A stretch of 64,000 nucleotides of DNA, taken from Aequorivita vitellina (GTDB lineage: Bacteria; Bacteroidota; Bacteroidia; Flavobacteriales; Flavobacteriaceae). Below are positions 28,057-37,045 of this stretch, in pieces. Below the pieces are notes generated by a model, which was not told where the DNA came from, searched no databases, and was given only the letters and a program-made list of their open reading frames with translations. Both the position numbers and the translations under genes were made by a program. The stretch covers positions 57,972-121,971 of the forward strand of contig NZ_JAIRBA010000007.1 of assembly GCF_022008365.1 (NCBI RefSeq), in the 5' to 3' direction. Within the stretch, counting starts at the first letter, position 1; every line of letters begins with the position of its first letter.

Positions 28057-28609
28057 AACTTAGATTATTTTGTTGTTTTACCATATTTTGAAGCATTTTG
28101 CGTGCTTTAAAAAGTTGTGTTTTTGAAGTGTTTTCACTTATCTGCAACAGTTCTGCTATTTCGCCGTGCTTGTAGCCTTCAACCGCGTAAAGCACAAAAA
28201 CCGTTTTGTAACCGTCTGGCAAGCCATCTATCATTTTTTGAATTTCTGCCGTTTCCAGTTCGGTTTCAATATAAGTGGAATGCGTTGCTGAATTTTCAAT
28301 TTCTGTTTCAGAAATAAATTGCAATTTTTTGTCCTTCCGAAGCTGCGAAATACTTTCGTTGACCATTATTCTTCTAATCCAACCTTCAAAACTGCCTTCG
28401 TTTTTAAAATCTTTTAAATACGTAAACACTTTAAAAAATCCGGTGAGCATTACTTCCTCGGCCAAATCGTTGTTCTTTAAATACTGTCTGCAAACCCCCA
28501 TCATTTTAGGCGCAAACATTTCAAACAATTGTTGCTGTGCGCGCCGGTCGCCTTTGGACGCTTTGCCAATTAACTTAGAATAATTTTTATGTAAGGGTAT
28601 TATTTTCAA
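28043..28609 (-). CDS. ECF-type RNA polymerase sigma factor
   Basis: The 188-residue sigma-70 family protein has region 2 (about 25-95, QQQLFEMFAPKMMGVCRQYL and GSFEGWIRRIMVNESISQLRK) and region 4 (about 125-180, LPDGYKTVFVLYAVEGYKHGEIAELL), with little between. The start is TTG at 28609; the encoded MKIIPLHKN agrees with the family start as I remember it, and no ATG is available before residue 36. It is the first gene of a three-gene unit with the anti-sigma candidate and an outer-membrane protein. Confidence 0.92.
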   Translation of the reverse strand: MKIIPLHKNYSKLIGKASKGDRRAQQQLFEMFAPKMMGVCRQYLKNNDLAEEVMLTGFFKVFTYLKDFKNEGSFEGWIRRIMVNESISQLRKDKKLQFISETEIENSATHSTYIETELETAEIQKMIDGLPDGYKTVFVLYAVEGYKHGEIAELLQISENTSKTQLFKARKMLQNMVKQQNNLSYGTL

Positions 28610-28755
28610 AATACGCTTCGCTTTTATAGGCTTCTATTTTAATAGACGCAGGTTTCTGAAGAATGGTTGCCTAAGGAAAAAAAGTTTTTCGGTTTGCGGT
28701 GGCAGTTTTCATTTTACTACTGTACACTGCGCCTGTAAGCTATAACTTAAAATTG

Positions 28756-29733
28756 TTACTTTTTCCTATCAATAACGTAATTTACCATAAGCTCCAGCGA
28801 TTCTTTGTAGGGTGAAGCGGGATACGTTTCTAAAAGCCGAAGTGCTTCCTGCTGGTATTCCTTCATTTTTGTTACGGCATAATCTAAACCACCGTTTTCT
28901 TTTACAAAAGCGATGACTTCCTTTACGCGCTGTTTGTCTTTGTTATGGTTTTTAACCGAATTAATAAGCCATTTATTTTCTTCGGAAGTTGCGTTGTTCA
29001 AAGCGTAAATTAAGGGAAGCGTCATTTTTTGCTCCTTAATATCAATGCCCGTGGGTTTGCCAATGTGGTCATTCCCGTAATCAAAAAGGTCGTCTTTTAT
29101 CTGAAAAGCGGTGCCGATGAGTTCGCCAAACTTGCGCATGTTTTCAACTTCTTCATCCGATGCCATTACCGAGCGTGCGCCCATTGCGCAACAAGCTGCA
29201 ATTAGTGTGGCCGTTTTTTGACGAATTATTTCGAAATAAACATCTTCGGTAATATCTAATTTTCGGGCTTTTTCAATTTGCAACAATTCGCCCTCGCTCA
29301 TTTCGCGAACGGCGACGGAGATAATTTTCAGCAAATCAAAATCGTCATTATCTATGGAAAGCAACAGCCCTTTTGAAAGTAAATAATCGCCAACGAGCAC
29401 GGCAATTTTGTTTTTCCAAAGTGCATTTAAGGAGAAAAATCCACGGCGGCGGTCGCTGTCGTCCACAACATCGTCGTGCACTAAAGTTGCTGTATGTATA
29501 AGCTCAATGACCGAAGCACCGCGATAGGTACGTTCGTTTACTTGGCCATTATTGGTCATTTTTGCAATGAGAAAAACAAACATAGGGCGCATTTGTTTTC
29601 CTTTTCGGTTTACCACATAATGTGTAATTCTGTTTAGAAGAGAAACTTTAGAAGACATAGAGGCTGAGAACTTTTTTTCAAAAAGCTCCATCTCCTTTTC
29701 AATGGGAAGTTTTATGCGTGAAACTATCTTCAT
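28756..29733 (-). CDS. Polyprenyl diphosphate synthase (trans-isoprenyl)
   Basis: The 325-residue enzyme condenses isopentenyl diphosphate onto an allylic chain, most likely to supply the menaquinone side chain. The first aspartate-rich motif is LVHDDVVDDSDRRRG (about 90-104), the second is KDDLFDYGND (about 218), and GKQMRP near residue 46 binds diphosphate. Small or large residues before the first motif set chain length, but I cannot predict the length reliably. It is monocistronic, with 146 nt to the sigma factor start. Confidence 0.93.
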   Translation of the reverse strand: MKIVSRIKLPIEKEMELFEKKFSASMSSKVSLLNRITHYVVNRKGKQMRPMFVFLIAKMTNNGQVNERTYRGASVIELIHTATLVHDDVVDDSDRRRGFFSLNALWKNKIAVLVGDYLLSKGLLLSIDNDDFDLLKIISVAVREMSEGELLQIEKARKLDITEDVYFEIIRQKTATLIAACCAMGARSVMASDEEVENMRKFGELIGTAFQIKDDLFDYGNDHIGKPTGIDIKEQKMTLPLIYALNNATSEENKWLINSVKNHNKDKQRVKEVIAFVKENGGLDYAVTKMKEYQQEALRLLETYPASPYKESLELMVNYVIDRKK

Positions 29734-29989
29734 AAAAGTTCAAAGATAGTTAAAAATGGACGACGGTTTTAAGCGAGAATGCAAGTAAAAGTGATTGATT
29801 TAACAAAACCTTTTAATATGGTATTTGTAGATTAAAATTGAAAACGCAATAAAAGCAACTTTTAATTTGTAAAAATTGAAAAAGCTTGTTAATAAAAAAA
29901 AAGTAAACACCGAAAAGCATTTGCAAAATGCGAATTTTAAAAAGCGCGTTAAAATCTCTCGAAACACCCGATAACAAAGGAACAAGCCC

Positions 29990-29997
29990 TATTTTTG
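29990..29997 (+). promoter_or_regulatory. Minus-7 promoter box for the adhesin-like gene
   Basis: TATTTTTG matches TAnnTTTG 35 nt before the ATG at 30033; transcription is expected from about 30003. Confidence 0.6.
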
Positions 29998-30032
29998 GAG
30001 AAATTATTATTAACTCCTTAATTATTATTAAA

Positions 30033-30917
30033 ATGAAAAAAATTACATTATTAGCAGCATTATTTGCTGGCTTTGCAATGAATGCGCAAACTACTATTTT
30101 TGAAGACGATTTTGAAGCTTACGATGACTTTATCATTGCAGACGTTGGAGATTGGACTTTAGTTGATCTTGATCTTTTACCAACTTATGGTTTTTCAGGT
30201 GTTACTTTTGATAATTCTGGGTATACTGGTGCTTTTATTGTATTCAATTCAACTACAACAAATCCACCTTTAGACCCAACTGCAGATTCTGATTGGACTG
30301 CTAAAAGTGGGGTTAAGGCTATGACTTCTTTTGCTGCTGTACCAGACGGATCAACTAATGCAAACGACGATTGGCTAATTTCACCTCAAATGACATTAGG
30401 AACATCTGGAAACATGCTTTCTTTCTGGGCAAAAGCTGCTGACGCAACTTACTCTACCGAAACTTTTAACATTTTAATCTCTACAGTAGATACAGATCCG
30501 AACAACTTTTCACCACTTGAAACAGGTTTAGTTCCTCAAGCAATTGACTGGGAAGAATTCACTGTAGATCTTGATTTTTACGCTGGACAAGATGTTTACA
30601 TCGCTATCCAACACGTAGCTTCTGACCAATTCGGCTTCCAAGTTGATGATTTTAAAGTTACTGCTGATGTATTAGGTGTTAACGATCAAGTTTTCCAAGG
30701 TTTTAAATACTTTGTTGCAAACGGTCAATTAAACCTTTCTGCTACTACTTCTATGGAAAAAGTTGCTATTTACAATATGTTAGGTCAAGAGGTAGTTTCT
30801 CAAAAACTAGCTAACACTAACGAAACTGTAACTATTTCTGGACTTCAGTCTGGTGTTTACATTGCTACTGTTTCTATTGATGGAGCAAGTAAAACTTTCA
30901 GAATTGTAAAGAACTAA
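30033..30917 (+). CDS. Secreted choice-of-anchor J domain protein with type IX sorting signal
   Basis: The 294-residue protein has a signal peptide (MKKITLLAALFAGFAMNAQ), then a jelly-roll-like choice-of-anchor J/cleaved-adhesin domain (about 20-200, WLISPQMTLG, LSFWAKAAD, VYIAIQHVASDQFGFQVDDF in parts), and a C-terminal type A sorting domain (about 215-294: MEKVAIYNMLGQEV, GLQSGVYIATVSIDG, KTFRIVKN). It is therefore probably exported by the type IX system and released or surface-bound. The strongly biased codon use (GCT, GTT, AAC, TTC) hints at high expression. The start at 30033 follows the minus-7 box; the longer frame from 29928 is not conserved-looking. Confidence 0.88.
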   Translation: MKKITLLAALFAGFAMNAQTTIFEDDFEAYDDFIIADVGDWTLVDLDLLPTYGFSGVTFDNSGYTGAFIVFNSTTTNPPLDPTADSDWTAKSGVKAMTSFAAVPDGSTNANDDWLISPQMTLGTSGNMLSFWAKAADATYSTETFNILISTVDTDPNNFSPLETGLVPQAIDWEEFTVDLDFYAGQDVYIAIQHVASDQFGFQVDDFKVTADVLGVNDQVFQGFKYFVANGQLNLSATTSMEKVAIYNMLGQEVVSQKLANTNETVTISGLQSGVYIATVSIDGASKTFRIVKN

Positions 30918-30941
30918 TTTACAATTTAGTTTGAATTGAAA

Positions 30942-30968
30942 AGAGCGGCTTTTGGCCGCTCTTTTTTT
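30942..30968. terminator. Bidirectional terminator between adhesin gene and rlmN
   Basis: An 8-bp stem, agagcggc (30942-30949) and gccgctct (30955-30962), with loop ttttg and a T run to 30968 on the plus strand. It overlaps the rlmN stop region. Confidence 0.85.
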
Positions 30969-32007
30969 ATTGTTTATTTGCTAATTGCCCGCAGGCCGCA
31001 TCAATATCTTTCCCCCTGCTTCTTCGTACTGTTACAGGAATTCTATTGTGTTCCAACGCCTGAATATAATCTTCAATTATTGAAGAAGACGCTTGCTGAA
31101 ATTGGCCGTCATCAATAGGATTGTACTCAATTATATTAACTTTACAAGGCACGTATTTACAAAAGGTAACAAGTGCTTCAATATCTGCCCATTTATCGTT
31201 TATATCTTTCCAAACAATGTATTCGTACGTAATTTTACGGTTGGTTTTACTGTACCAATATTCCAAAGCGTCGCGAAGATCTGTTAAAGTAAACGCTTTT
31301 GCAAAAGGCATAATCTGTTCCCTCGTTTCTTGAATTGCGGAATGCAACGACACGGCGAGATGAAATTTCACCTCATCGTCTGCTAATTTCTTTATCATTT
31401 TTGGCACGCCCGAAGTAGAAACCGTGATTCGTTTTGGAGACATTCCCAATCCTTCTTCCGAAGTTATTTTTTCAATAGACTCTAAGACGTTTTTGTAATT
31501 CATGAGCGGTTCGCCCATTCCCATAAAAACAATGTTTGAAAGCGGTTTGTTGTGATATAAGCGACTTTCTTTGTCTATTGCCACTACTTGATCGTAAATT
31601 TCATCGGGGTTTAAATTCCGCATTCTTTTCAATTTTGCGGTGGCGCAAAATCTACAGTCTAAACTACACCCAACTTGCGAAGAAACGCACGCCGTAGTTC
31701 TACTTTTGGTAGGAATTAAAACCGATTCAACCACCAAATCGTCGTGAAGTTTTACGGCGTTTTTAATAGTGCCGTCATTACTTTTTTGAATATGATCTAC
31801 CTTTATATGATTAATGACAAAGTTTTCACTCAAATGCGCACGGGTTTCTTTTGAAAGATTGGTCATATCGTCAAAACTGTGAATTCCTTTGTTCCACAAC
31901 CAATCGTAAACCTGTGTTCCACGAAATGCTTTATCGCCTATACTTTCGAAAAAACTTCGAAGTTCATCTTTTGAAAGTGCCCGTATATCTTTTTTTTCTG
32001 AAATCAT
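30967..32007 (-). CDS. rlmN: 23S rRNA (adenine(2503)-C2) / tRNA methyltransferase RlmN
   Basis: This radical-SAM enzyme methylates C2 of A2503 in 23S rRNA and A37 of some tRNAs. The iron-sulfur motif CxxxCxxC is at C114, C118 and C121 (GCSLDCRFCATAK). The glycine-rich MGMGEPLMN and SAM-binding regions follow, and the resolving Cys is near residue 340 (DAACGQL). The 346 residues are full length. It is convergent with the adhesin-like gene and shares its terminator. Confidence 0.97.
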   Translation of the reverse strand: MISEKKDIRALSKDELRSFFESIGDKAFRGTQVYDWLWNKGIHSFDDMTNLSKETRAHLSENFVINHIKVDHIQKSNDGTIKNAVKLHDDLVVESVLIPTKSRTTACVSSQVGCSLDCRFCATAKLKRMRNLNPDEIYDQVVAIDKESRLYHNKPLSNIVFMGMGEPLMNYKNVLESIEKITSEEGLGMSPKRITVSTSGVPKMIKKLADDEVKFHLAVSLHSAIQETREQIMPFAKAFTLTDLRDALEYWYSKTNRKITYEYIVWKDINDKWADIEALVTFCKYVPCKVNIIEYNPIDDGQFQQASSSIIEDYIQALEHNRIPVTVRRSRGKDIDAACGQLANKQ

Positions 32008-32033
32008 GTTGCAAAATTACTGTATTTAAAAGT

Positions 32034-32064
32034 AAAAAGCCCCTTTCCTTTTCAGAATAGAGGC
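32034..32064 (-). terminator. Terminator after the secreted protease gene
   Basis: On the minus strand GCCTCT (32064-32059) pairs with AGGGGC (32044-32039) with one U-G pair, followed by five T. It lies between the protease stop and the rlmN start. Confidence 0.5.
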
Positions 32065-32090
32065 ATCTCGTTTTAAATAGAATTAGGGAA

Positions 32091-33752
32091 TTATTTTTTG
32101 ATAACTATTTTTTTAGTGACAGAGTTCTTGCTGTCTTCATCTAATAAATATAGAAAATAGACGCCATCGGTAAGGTTGGTAACATTTATGGTATTCATAG
32201 TATTAGACAAAGAGCCAAAGTGGAGGCGCTGCCCCATTACATTTAAAAACTGAAATGATAAATGAGGATATCTATTATTCATTACCGTAATGGCAGTACT
32301 TGCTGGATTGGGGTAGATTTTTATTTCGCCAATTTCTTCAAAATCTGGAATATTCAAAAGATTTTGGAGGGTCTCCACTGTAGTTTGACCTGTATTTATT
32401 GGATCTAACCATTCCATTAAGCGAGATTGGGGGGTGTTTCCGGTATTCCAAGAAACGCCAAACCTGCCGTAAATATCGTATTCATTATTGTTTTCTAAAC
32501 CATTGCACGCAGATTGACCTGCATACAATTGCCCAATTATGTGGCCATTTTCATTAAATAGAGGCGATCCAGACGAACCACTTTCGGTAGTGCCTATCTC
32601 CCACCCGTTGCCACTTCCGTGTGAGCCACCGCCAATTAACCAAACTTGAGTGCCGTTGGCATCAACCTTTGTAGCGCCAGAATTATCTCTGCATATTTTC
32701 ATAATATCTCCGTTGGGATGATGAATTCCGACCTCGAACAACGGATTTGTATCTGAATTGTCCCAACCCGCAAAAGCAACATCCCAAGATTCGGGAATTT
32801 TTTCAAAAAGTTCAACCAAGGCGAAATCACTTTTGGTATTGTTTGCTTTCAATTCGGCTCCACTAATAGTAAAATTTGTTTGCAAATCTCCACTGTCTTC
32901 ACCCGTGCCGCAGACTGGCGTGGGGCTTACCCAATTAAACCGAATAGACCACAGAGCGGGATCACTGGTATCTAAACAGTGGTTCGCTGTTAAAAGATAC
33001 GGGGTTTTATCATTCCGTGTATTATTTACCAATGCGGCAGAACATAAATAGCCATTTCCTAAATTTAAGAGAGCAACGGCCTTTTTAACCAAATCTTTTT
33101 TGGAGTCAAAATCGGCACCAACCGGACAATTTACATCGTAATTACATTCTCCAGAATCGTTTATTCCACGAACCCCGTCGAGCAGCGCAATTACACTCCC
33201 CATTCTGTATCCGTGAATAACACTATTTATTTGAAGTCGTGGTCTATCTTGCGTATATGGTGGTTGATAGTACTCTATCCAAATTATATCGCCCTTTACA
33301 AACCACGTACCTAATTGTCCATTAATTCTATTTTGCGAATTGTTATACGTTCGAGTAACATCAGTTCTGTCCTGATTATATAGTTGAAGTCTTGAACCCA
33401 GAGGCAAATAAAAATCGTTAAAATTTATACTTAGGTTGAGCGCACCGTACGATTGAATTGTAGCCCGCCATATTTTCCCTCCATTGGGTAATGCTGTCCA
33501 CAGGCCACCGTGCTCCATATTTAAGTTTAAAGGTATTTCAACACCGTAGCGCCAAGGCATACTTTTGTCTAAATCATTGAGGCTATCTTGCTGCGCTATT
33601 ATCTCCAAATCTAAAGGCGGAAGACGAATTACGTCGGGTTGTTCCCCTAAATTTAGATCCCAACTTTCTGGCAATGGACCCCCGCTACCTTGCGAAAAGG
33701 CAATGAGAACATAGAAACATAAAATGAAGAAAAGTGTAATTTTTTTCATCAA
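32091..33752 (-). CDS. Secreted trypsin-like serine protease with type IX sorting domain
   Basis: The 553-residue protein has a signal peptide (about 1-20, ending AFSQ), a family-specific N-terminal region (20-190), and a chymotrypsin-fold domain (about 200-455) resembling lysyl endopeptidases. Catalytic candidates are His in LLTANHCLDT, Asp in KSDFALVEL, and Ser in ESGSSGSPLF. Paired cysteines (GECNYDVNCPVG, PVCGTG, QSACNG) suggest disulfides. Residues 475-553 (IKIYPNPASTAIT through VTKKIVIKK) form a type A sorting domain, so type IX export is expected. The natural substrate is unknown. Confidence 0.88.
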   Translation of the reverse strand: MMKKITLFFILCFYVLIAFSQGSGGPLPESWDLNLGEQPDVIRLPPLDLEIIAQQDSLNDLDKSMPWRYGVEIPLNLNMEHGGLWTALPNGGKIWRATIQSYGALNLSINFNDFYLPLGSRLQLYNQDRTDVTRTYNNSQNRINGQLGTWFVKGDIIWIEYYQPPYTQDRPRLQINSVIHGYRMGSVIALLDGVRGINDSGECNYDVNCPVGADFDSKKDLVKKAVALLNLGNGYLCSAALVNNTRNDKTPYLLTANHCLDTSDPALWSIRFNWVSPTPVCGTGEDSGDLQTNFTISGAELKANNTKSDFALVELFEKIPESWDVAFAGWDNSDTNPLFEVGIHHPNGDIMKICRDNSGATKVDANGTQVWLIGGGSHGSGNGWEIGTTESGSSGSPLFNENGHIIGQLYAGQSACNGLENNNEYDIYGRFGVSWNTGNTPQSRLMEWLDPINTGQTTVETLQNLLNIPDFEEIGEIKIYPNPASTAITVMNNRYPHLSFQFLNVMGQRLHFGSLSNTMNTINVTNLTDGVYFLYLLDEDSKNSVTKKIVIKK

Positions 33753-33999
33753 ATCTGCGGTTGGTTTTTAGTAAAGAAACACTAAGGTATATTTTTATTT
33801 TGACATTTGAAAACCAATTGCTTATAAATAAATAACGCCCTCGGCTGTAATTGAATAAAATGTGTAACAGAATACCGATAAAAATGAAGAAATAGCTCGA
33901 CAAATAAGTACTTTCAGAATAATTAAAAACTTACGTTATATTTTCATTCTAATCTAATATGCATTATTTATAATAAGCATACGGAAGGTATAAATTAAA

Positions 34000-34023
34000 A
34001 AATCCCGATTTGCATCGGGATTT
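34000..34023 (-). terminator. Terminator after queA
   Basis: A perfect 10-bp inverted repeat, aaatcccgat (34000-34009) and atcgggattt (34014-34023), with a 4-nt loop, 22 nt after the queA stop. Confidence 0.75.
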
Positions 34024-34045
34024 AAAAGTTTAGATTTGAGAGAAT

Positions 34046-35095
34046 TTAGATAATTAACATGGCATCGCCATAGCTGTAAAACTTGTATTTCTCCTTAATA
34101 GCTTCTGCGTAAGCTTCTTTTATAAAATCGTGCCCCGCGAATGCCGAAACCATCATTAACAATGTAGATTTTGGCGTATGGAAATTACTAATCATAGCAT
34201 TTGCAATACTAAAATCGTAAGGAGGAAAAATAAATTTATTAGTCCAACCTTTATAGGGGTTTAAAGTATGGTTTGTAGAGACTGAACTTTCTAAAGCTCG
34301 CATGGCGGTAGTTCCAACAGCACAAACACGCTTTTTTCTGTTAATTCCTGCATTAATAACATCTACAGCTTTTTGGTCAATTTCCATTTCTTCCGAATCC
34401 ATTTTGTGTTTCGAAAGATCTTCAACCTCTACCGAACTGAAGGTACCCAAGCCCACGTGCAATGTAACTTCGGCCATGTTTACGCCTTTAATTTCAAGTC
34501 GCTTTAAAAGGTGTTTAGAAAAATGCAAGCCGGCAGTTGGTGCCGCTACAGCTCCTTCGTTTTTAGCAAAAATAGTTTGATAACGTTCTGCATCTTCCGG
34601 CTCAACTTCTCTCTTTATATATTTTGGAAGTGGTGTTTCGCCCAGTTCTGTCAATTTATTGCGGAATTCATCATACGATCCATCAAAAAGAAAACGAAGT
34701 GTTCTTCCACGTGAAGTTGTATTATCTATAACTTCTGCCACTAGTGTTTCGTCTTCACCAAAATATAATTTGTTTCCAATTCTAATTTTTCGCGCAGGAT
34801 CCACCAAAACATCCCAAAGACGGGTTTCCGGATTTAATTCTCTTAAAAGAAAAACTTCAATTCGAGCGCCAGTTTTTTCCTTATTTCCGAATAAACGCGC
34901 CGGAAACACCTTGGTGTTATTGGTTACTAGCACATCGTCTTCCTCAAAATAATCAATAAGATCCTTGAACATTTTGTGTTCAATTGTCTTAGTTTTTCGG
35001 TTTAACACCATCAATCGTGATTCGTCACGGTTTGGTGCTGGATACTCAGCTAATAATTCGTCTGGAAGCGTAAAGCCAAAATTCGAAAGTTTCAT
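34046..35095 (-). CDS. queA: tRNA preQ1(34) S-adenosylmethionine ribosyltransferase-isomerase QueA
   Basis: This enzyme converts preQ1 at tRNA wobble position 34 to epoxyqueuosine using the ribose of SAM. Conserved segments are [11 protein letters not shown] near the N terminus, [53 protein letters not shown]-like [10 protein letters not shown] and [19 protein letters not shown]. It has 349 residues when started at [11 protein letters not shown] (35095); an ATG two codons upstream is equally open. It is monocistronic and followed by a terminator. Confidence 0.95.
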   Translation of the reverse strand: MKLSNFGFTLPDELLAEYPAPNRDESRLMVLNRKTKTIEHKMFKDLIDYFEEDDVLVTNNTKVFPARLFGNKEKTGARIEVFLLRELNPETRLWDVLVDPARKIRIGNKLYFGEDETLVAEVIDNTTSRGRTLRFLFDGSYDEFRNKLTELGETPLPKYIKREVEPEDAERYQTIFAKNEGAVAAPTAGLHFSKHLLKRLEIKGVNMAEVTLHVGLGTFSSVEVEDLSKHKMDSEEMEIDQKAVDVINAGINRKKRVCAVGTTAMRALESSVSTNHTLNPYKGWTNKFIFPPYDFSIANAMISNFHTPKSTLLMMVSAFAGHDFIKEAYAEAIKEKYKFYSYGDAMLII

Positions 35096-35230
35096 TCCCA
35101 TAATACGTCGTGTCTTTATATTTTAAAAGGCTGCAAATATACAACCTCAACACAGGCGTTGTCAAGTAAATGACGGTTTATTATTTGCAAGCGAGTGCTG
35201 TAGCGCAATAGCGGATGATTTATTACTCGA

Positions 35231-36478
35231 TTAATTTGAAGAATCACTCAAAAAACACTCAATTCCCAATATTTTTAAATCCTTCCAAAAGCTGGGATAT
35301 GATTTTGAAACTACTTCTGCATGATTTATTTCCAGCGCTGTTTTTACCGATAGCGGCGCAAATGCCATCGCCATTCTGTGGTCTTGATAGGTTTTTATGA
35401 GCACGTTTGGGTTTATTTGAAACGCTTTTTCCAGCGTCAACGAATTATTGTCAATTTGAAGTGTTGCGCCTAATTTTTCCAATTCATTTTTTAATGCTAA
35501 AAGCCGGTCTGTTTCCTTAATTTTCAACGTATGAAGTCCCGTGAGTTTGCACCCGATGCCTAAACCAAAACACGTTACTGCAATAGTCTGCGCCAAATCT
35601 GGCGTATTTGAAAGGTTGAGCATAAGCGAATCTGGAAGTTCAACATTCCTTTTTGAAAGGATTATTGTATTTTCTGAAATATTAAAAACTGTTCGCACGC
35701 CCAAAGCATCATAAATTTGAACCAATGCAGCGTCGCCCTGCAAACTATCTTCAGAAAAACTACTGAGTGTTATGCCACATTTTTCTTCCGAAAGTGCCAC
35801 TAAACTGTAAAAATACGAAGCCGAACTCCAATCAGATTCTACAGTAATTGTTTTATTTTCAATATTTTTAGTGGAGGAAATAGAAATCACATTTTCACTA
35901 TAGCTTCCTTTTACACCGATGCTTTTTAAAAGTGAAAGCGTCATTTCAATATAAGGCACCGAGGTGGTGTTCCCTTCCAAATAAATTTTCAAACCGTTGG
36001 GAAGCATTGGTGCCACCAGCATTAAGGCAGAAATATATTGGCTGCTAACGTTGGCTTTAATTGCAACTTCTTTTTTTAGAAGCTTTTTGCCTTTAATTTT
36101 TATGGGGGGAAAACCGTCGTTTTTAGGGTATTCAATCGCTGCGCCCAAACTTTTTAGAGCATCCACTAAAATGCCAATAGGTCGTTCCTGCATGCGTTGG
36201 CTTCCGGTGAGGGTTATTTCGGCATTTTGTTTTGCTGAAAAATACGCCGTTAAAAAGCGCATCGCCGTTCCTGCGTGATGAATATCTACGGTGCCTTCCG
36301 TAGCTTTTAATCCTTTTTGAAGGACGTTGGTATCATCACTATCTGAAAGGTTTTTAATTATAATATTTGGAAACTGCGCTTGTAAAATCAACAGTCGGTT
36401 GGACTCGCTTTTTGAGCCGCCAATATTGATTTTCATATTTTCTAAAGGAAATTTTCCGCGTTTAAGTTTGGCTTTCAT
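35231..36478 (-). CDS. aroA: 3-phosphoshikimate 1-carboxyvinyltransferase (EPSP synthase)
   Basis: This step six enzyme of the shikimate pathway transfers enolpyruvyl from PEP to shikimate 3-phosphate. Visible motifs are GSKSESNRLLIL near residue 21, GTAMRFLTAYF (about 90), QERPIGILVDAL, and the KETDR motif LKIKETDRLLALKNELEKLG (about 315-335). The 415 residues are a little below the usual 430. Its first codon overlaps the last of the small membrane protein gene by 4 nt. The feedback-controlled first step of the same pathway is encoded at 42586. Confidence 0.93.
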   Translation of the reverse strand: MKAKLKRGKFPLENMKINIGGSKSESNRLLILQAQFPNIIIKNLSDSDDTNVLQKGLKATEGTVDIHHAGTAMRFLTAYFSAKQNAEITLTGSQRMQERPIGILVDALKSLGAAIEYPKNDGFPPIKIKGKKLLKKEVAIKANVSSQYISALMLVAPMLPNGLKIYLEGNTTSVPYIEMTLSLLKSIGVKGSYSENVISISSTKNIENKTITVESDWSSASYFYSLVALSEEKCGITLSSFSEDSLQGDAALVQIYDALGVRTVFNISENTIILSKRNVELPDSLMLNLSNTPDLAQTIAVTCFGLGIGCKLTGLHTLKIKETDRLLALKNELEKLGATLQIDNNSLTLEKAFQINPNVLIKTYQDHRMAMAFAPLSVKTALEINHAEVVSKSYPSFWKDLKILGIECFLSDSSN

Positions 36479-36717
36479 TGCCTAGCATCGTTTTCTTTGA
36501 GCTTCGCCCTAAATTTTCCGAAAGTAACAAGAAACCCATAAACGAAGGCAGCAACAATAAGCGTTAGAAAAAACCAAAGCGGATTTCTATCGGTGAAAAA
36601 AGCCAAATCAAAACCTTCAATGGCCCACTTAATAATTGTAAAAATAAGACCAAAAGCCAAGGCAAGAGAAAAAACCGATTTCCAAAAACCTTTTGTATTT
36701 AGCACTCTTTTAAACAT
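36475..36717 (-). CDS. Small two-helix membrane protein
   Basis: The 80-residue protein has two hydrophobic segments (about 14-30, VFSLALAFGLIFTIIKW, and about 45-62, LWFFLTLIVAAFVYGFLV), a short loop, and a basic C terminus (GKFRAKLKEND). I recognise no family with confidence. It is coupled to aroA by a 4-nt overlap and lies 1 nt after the MazG-like gene, so it is part of that operon. Confidence 0.65.
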   Translation of the reverse strand: MFKRVLNTKGFWKSVFSLALAFGLIFTIIKWAIEGFDLAFFTDRNPLWFFLTLIVAAFVYGFLVTFGKFRAKLKENDARQ

Positions 36718-36718
36718 A

Positions 36719-37045
36719 CTATTTTAATTTTTTGTTGCTGTGGTGCCTGTCGTGATCGCGTTTGGTTTTCAAATCTAATTTTTTCTGAAAAGCATCTTCA
36801 AGATCAACTCCCGTTTGATTGGCAAGACAAAGCACTACAAAAATAACATCTGCAAGCTCTTCGCCCAAATCTTTATTTTTGTCGCTTTCCTTTTCGCTCT
36901 GTTCGCCGTAACGACGGGCAATGATACGTGCCACTTCGCCCACTTCTTCGGTGAGTTGCGCCATATTGGTTAACTCATTAAAGTAACGAACACCGTGTTC
37001 CTTTATCCAAATATCTACTGCTTTTTGTGCGTTTTTTATATCCAT
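36719..37045 (-). CDS. MazG-like nucleotide pyrophosphohydrolase
   Basis: The 108-residue all-alpha NTP pyrophosphatase has the metal-binding EExxE...ExxD pattern: QLTEEVGEVARIIARRYGEQ (about 31-50) and DLGEELADVIFVVLCLANQTG (about 60-80). It probably cleaves non-canonical or surplus NTPs to NMP and pyrophosphate as house-cleaning; the exact substrate cannot be read from sequence. It overlaps the DUF3857 gene by one base and precedes the small membrane protein by 1 nt. Confidence 0.85.
   Translation of the reverse strand: MDIKNAQKAVDIWIKEHGVRYFNELTNMAQLTEEVGEVARIIARRYGEQSEKESDKNKDLGEELADVIFVVLCLANQTGVDLEDAFQKKLDLKTKRDHDRHHSNKKLK

Noticed and set aside
29928..30032. Longer start for the adhesin-like gene
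   Set aside because: The minus-7 box at 29990 lies inside the extension and the true signal peptide begins at 30033.
33685..33903. 72-codon minus-strand ORF before the secreted protease gene
   Set aside because: It overlaps the protease signal peptide in another frame, has biased Phe/Leu/Ile content from A/T-rich sequence, and shows no family feature.
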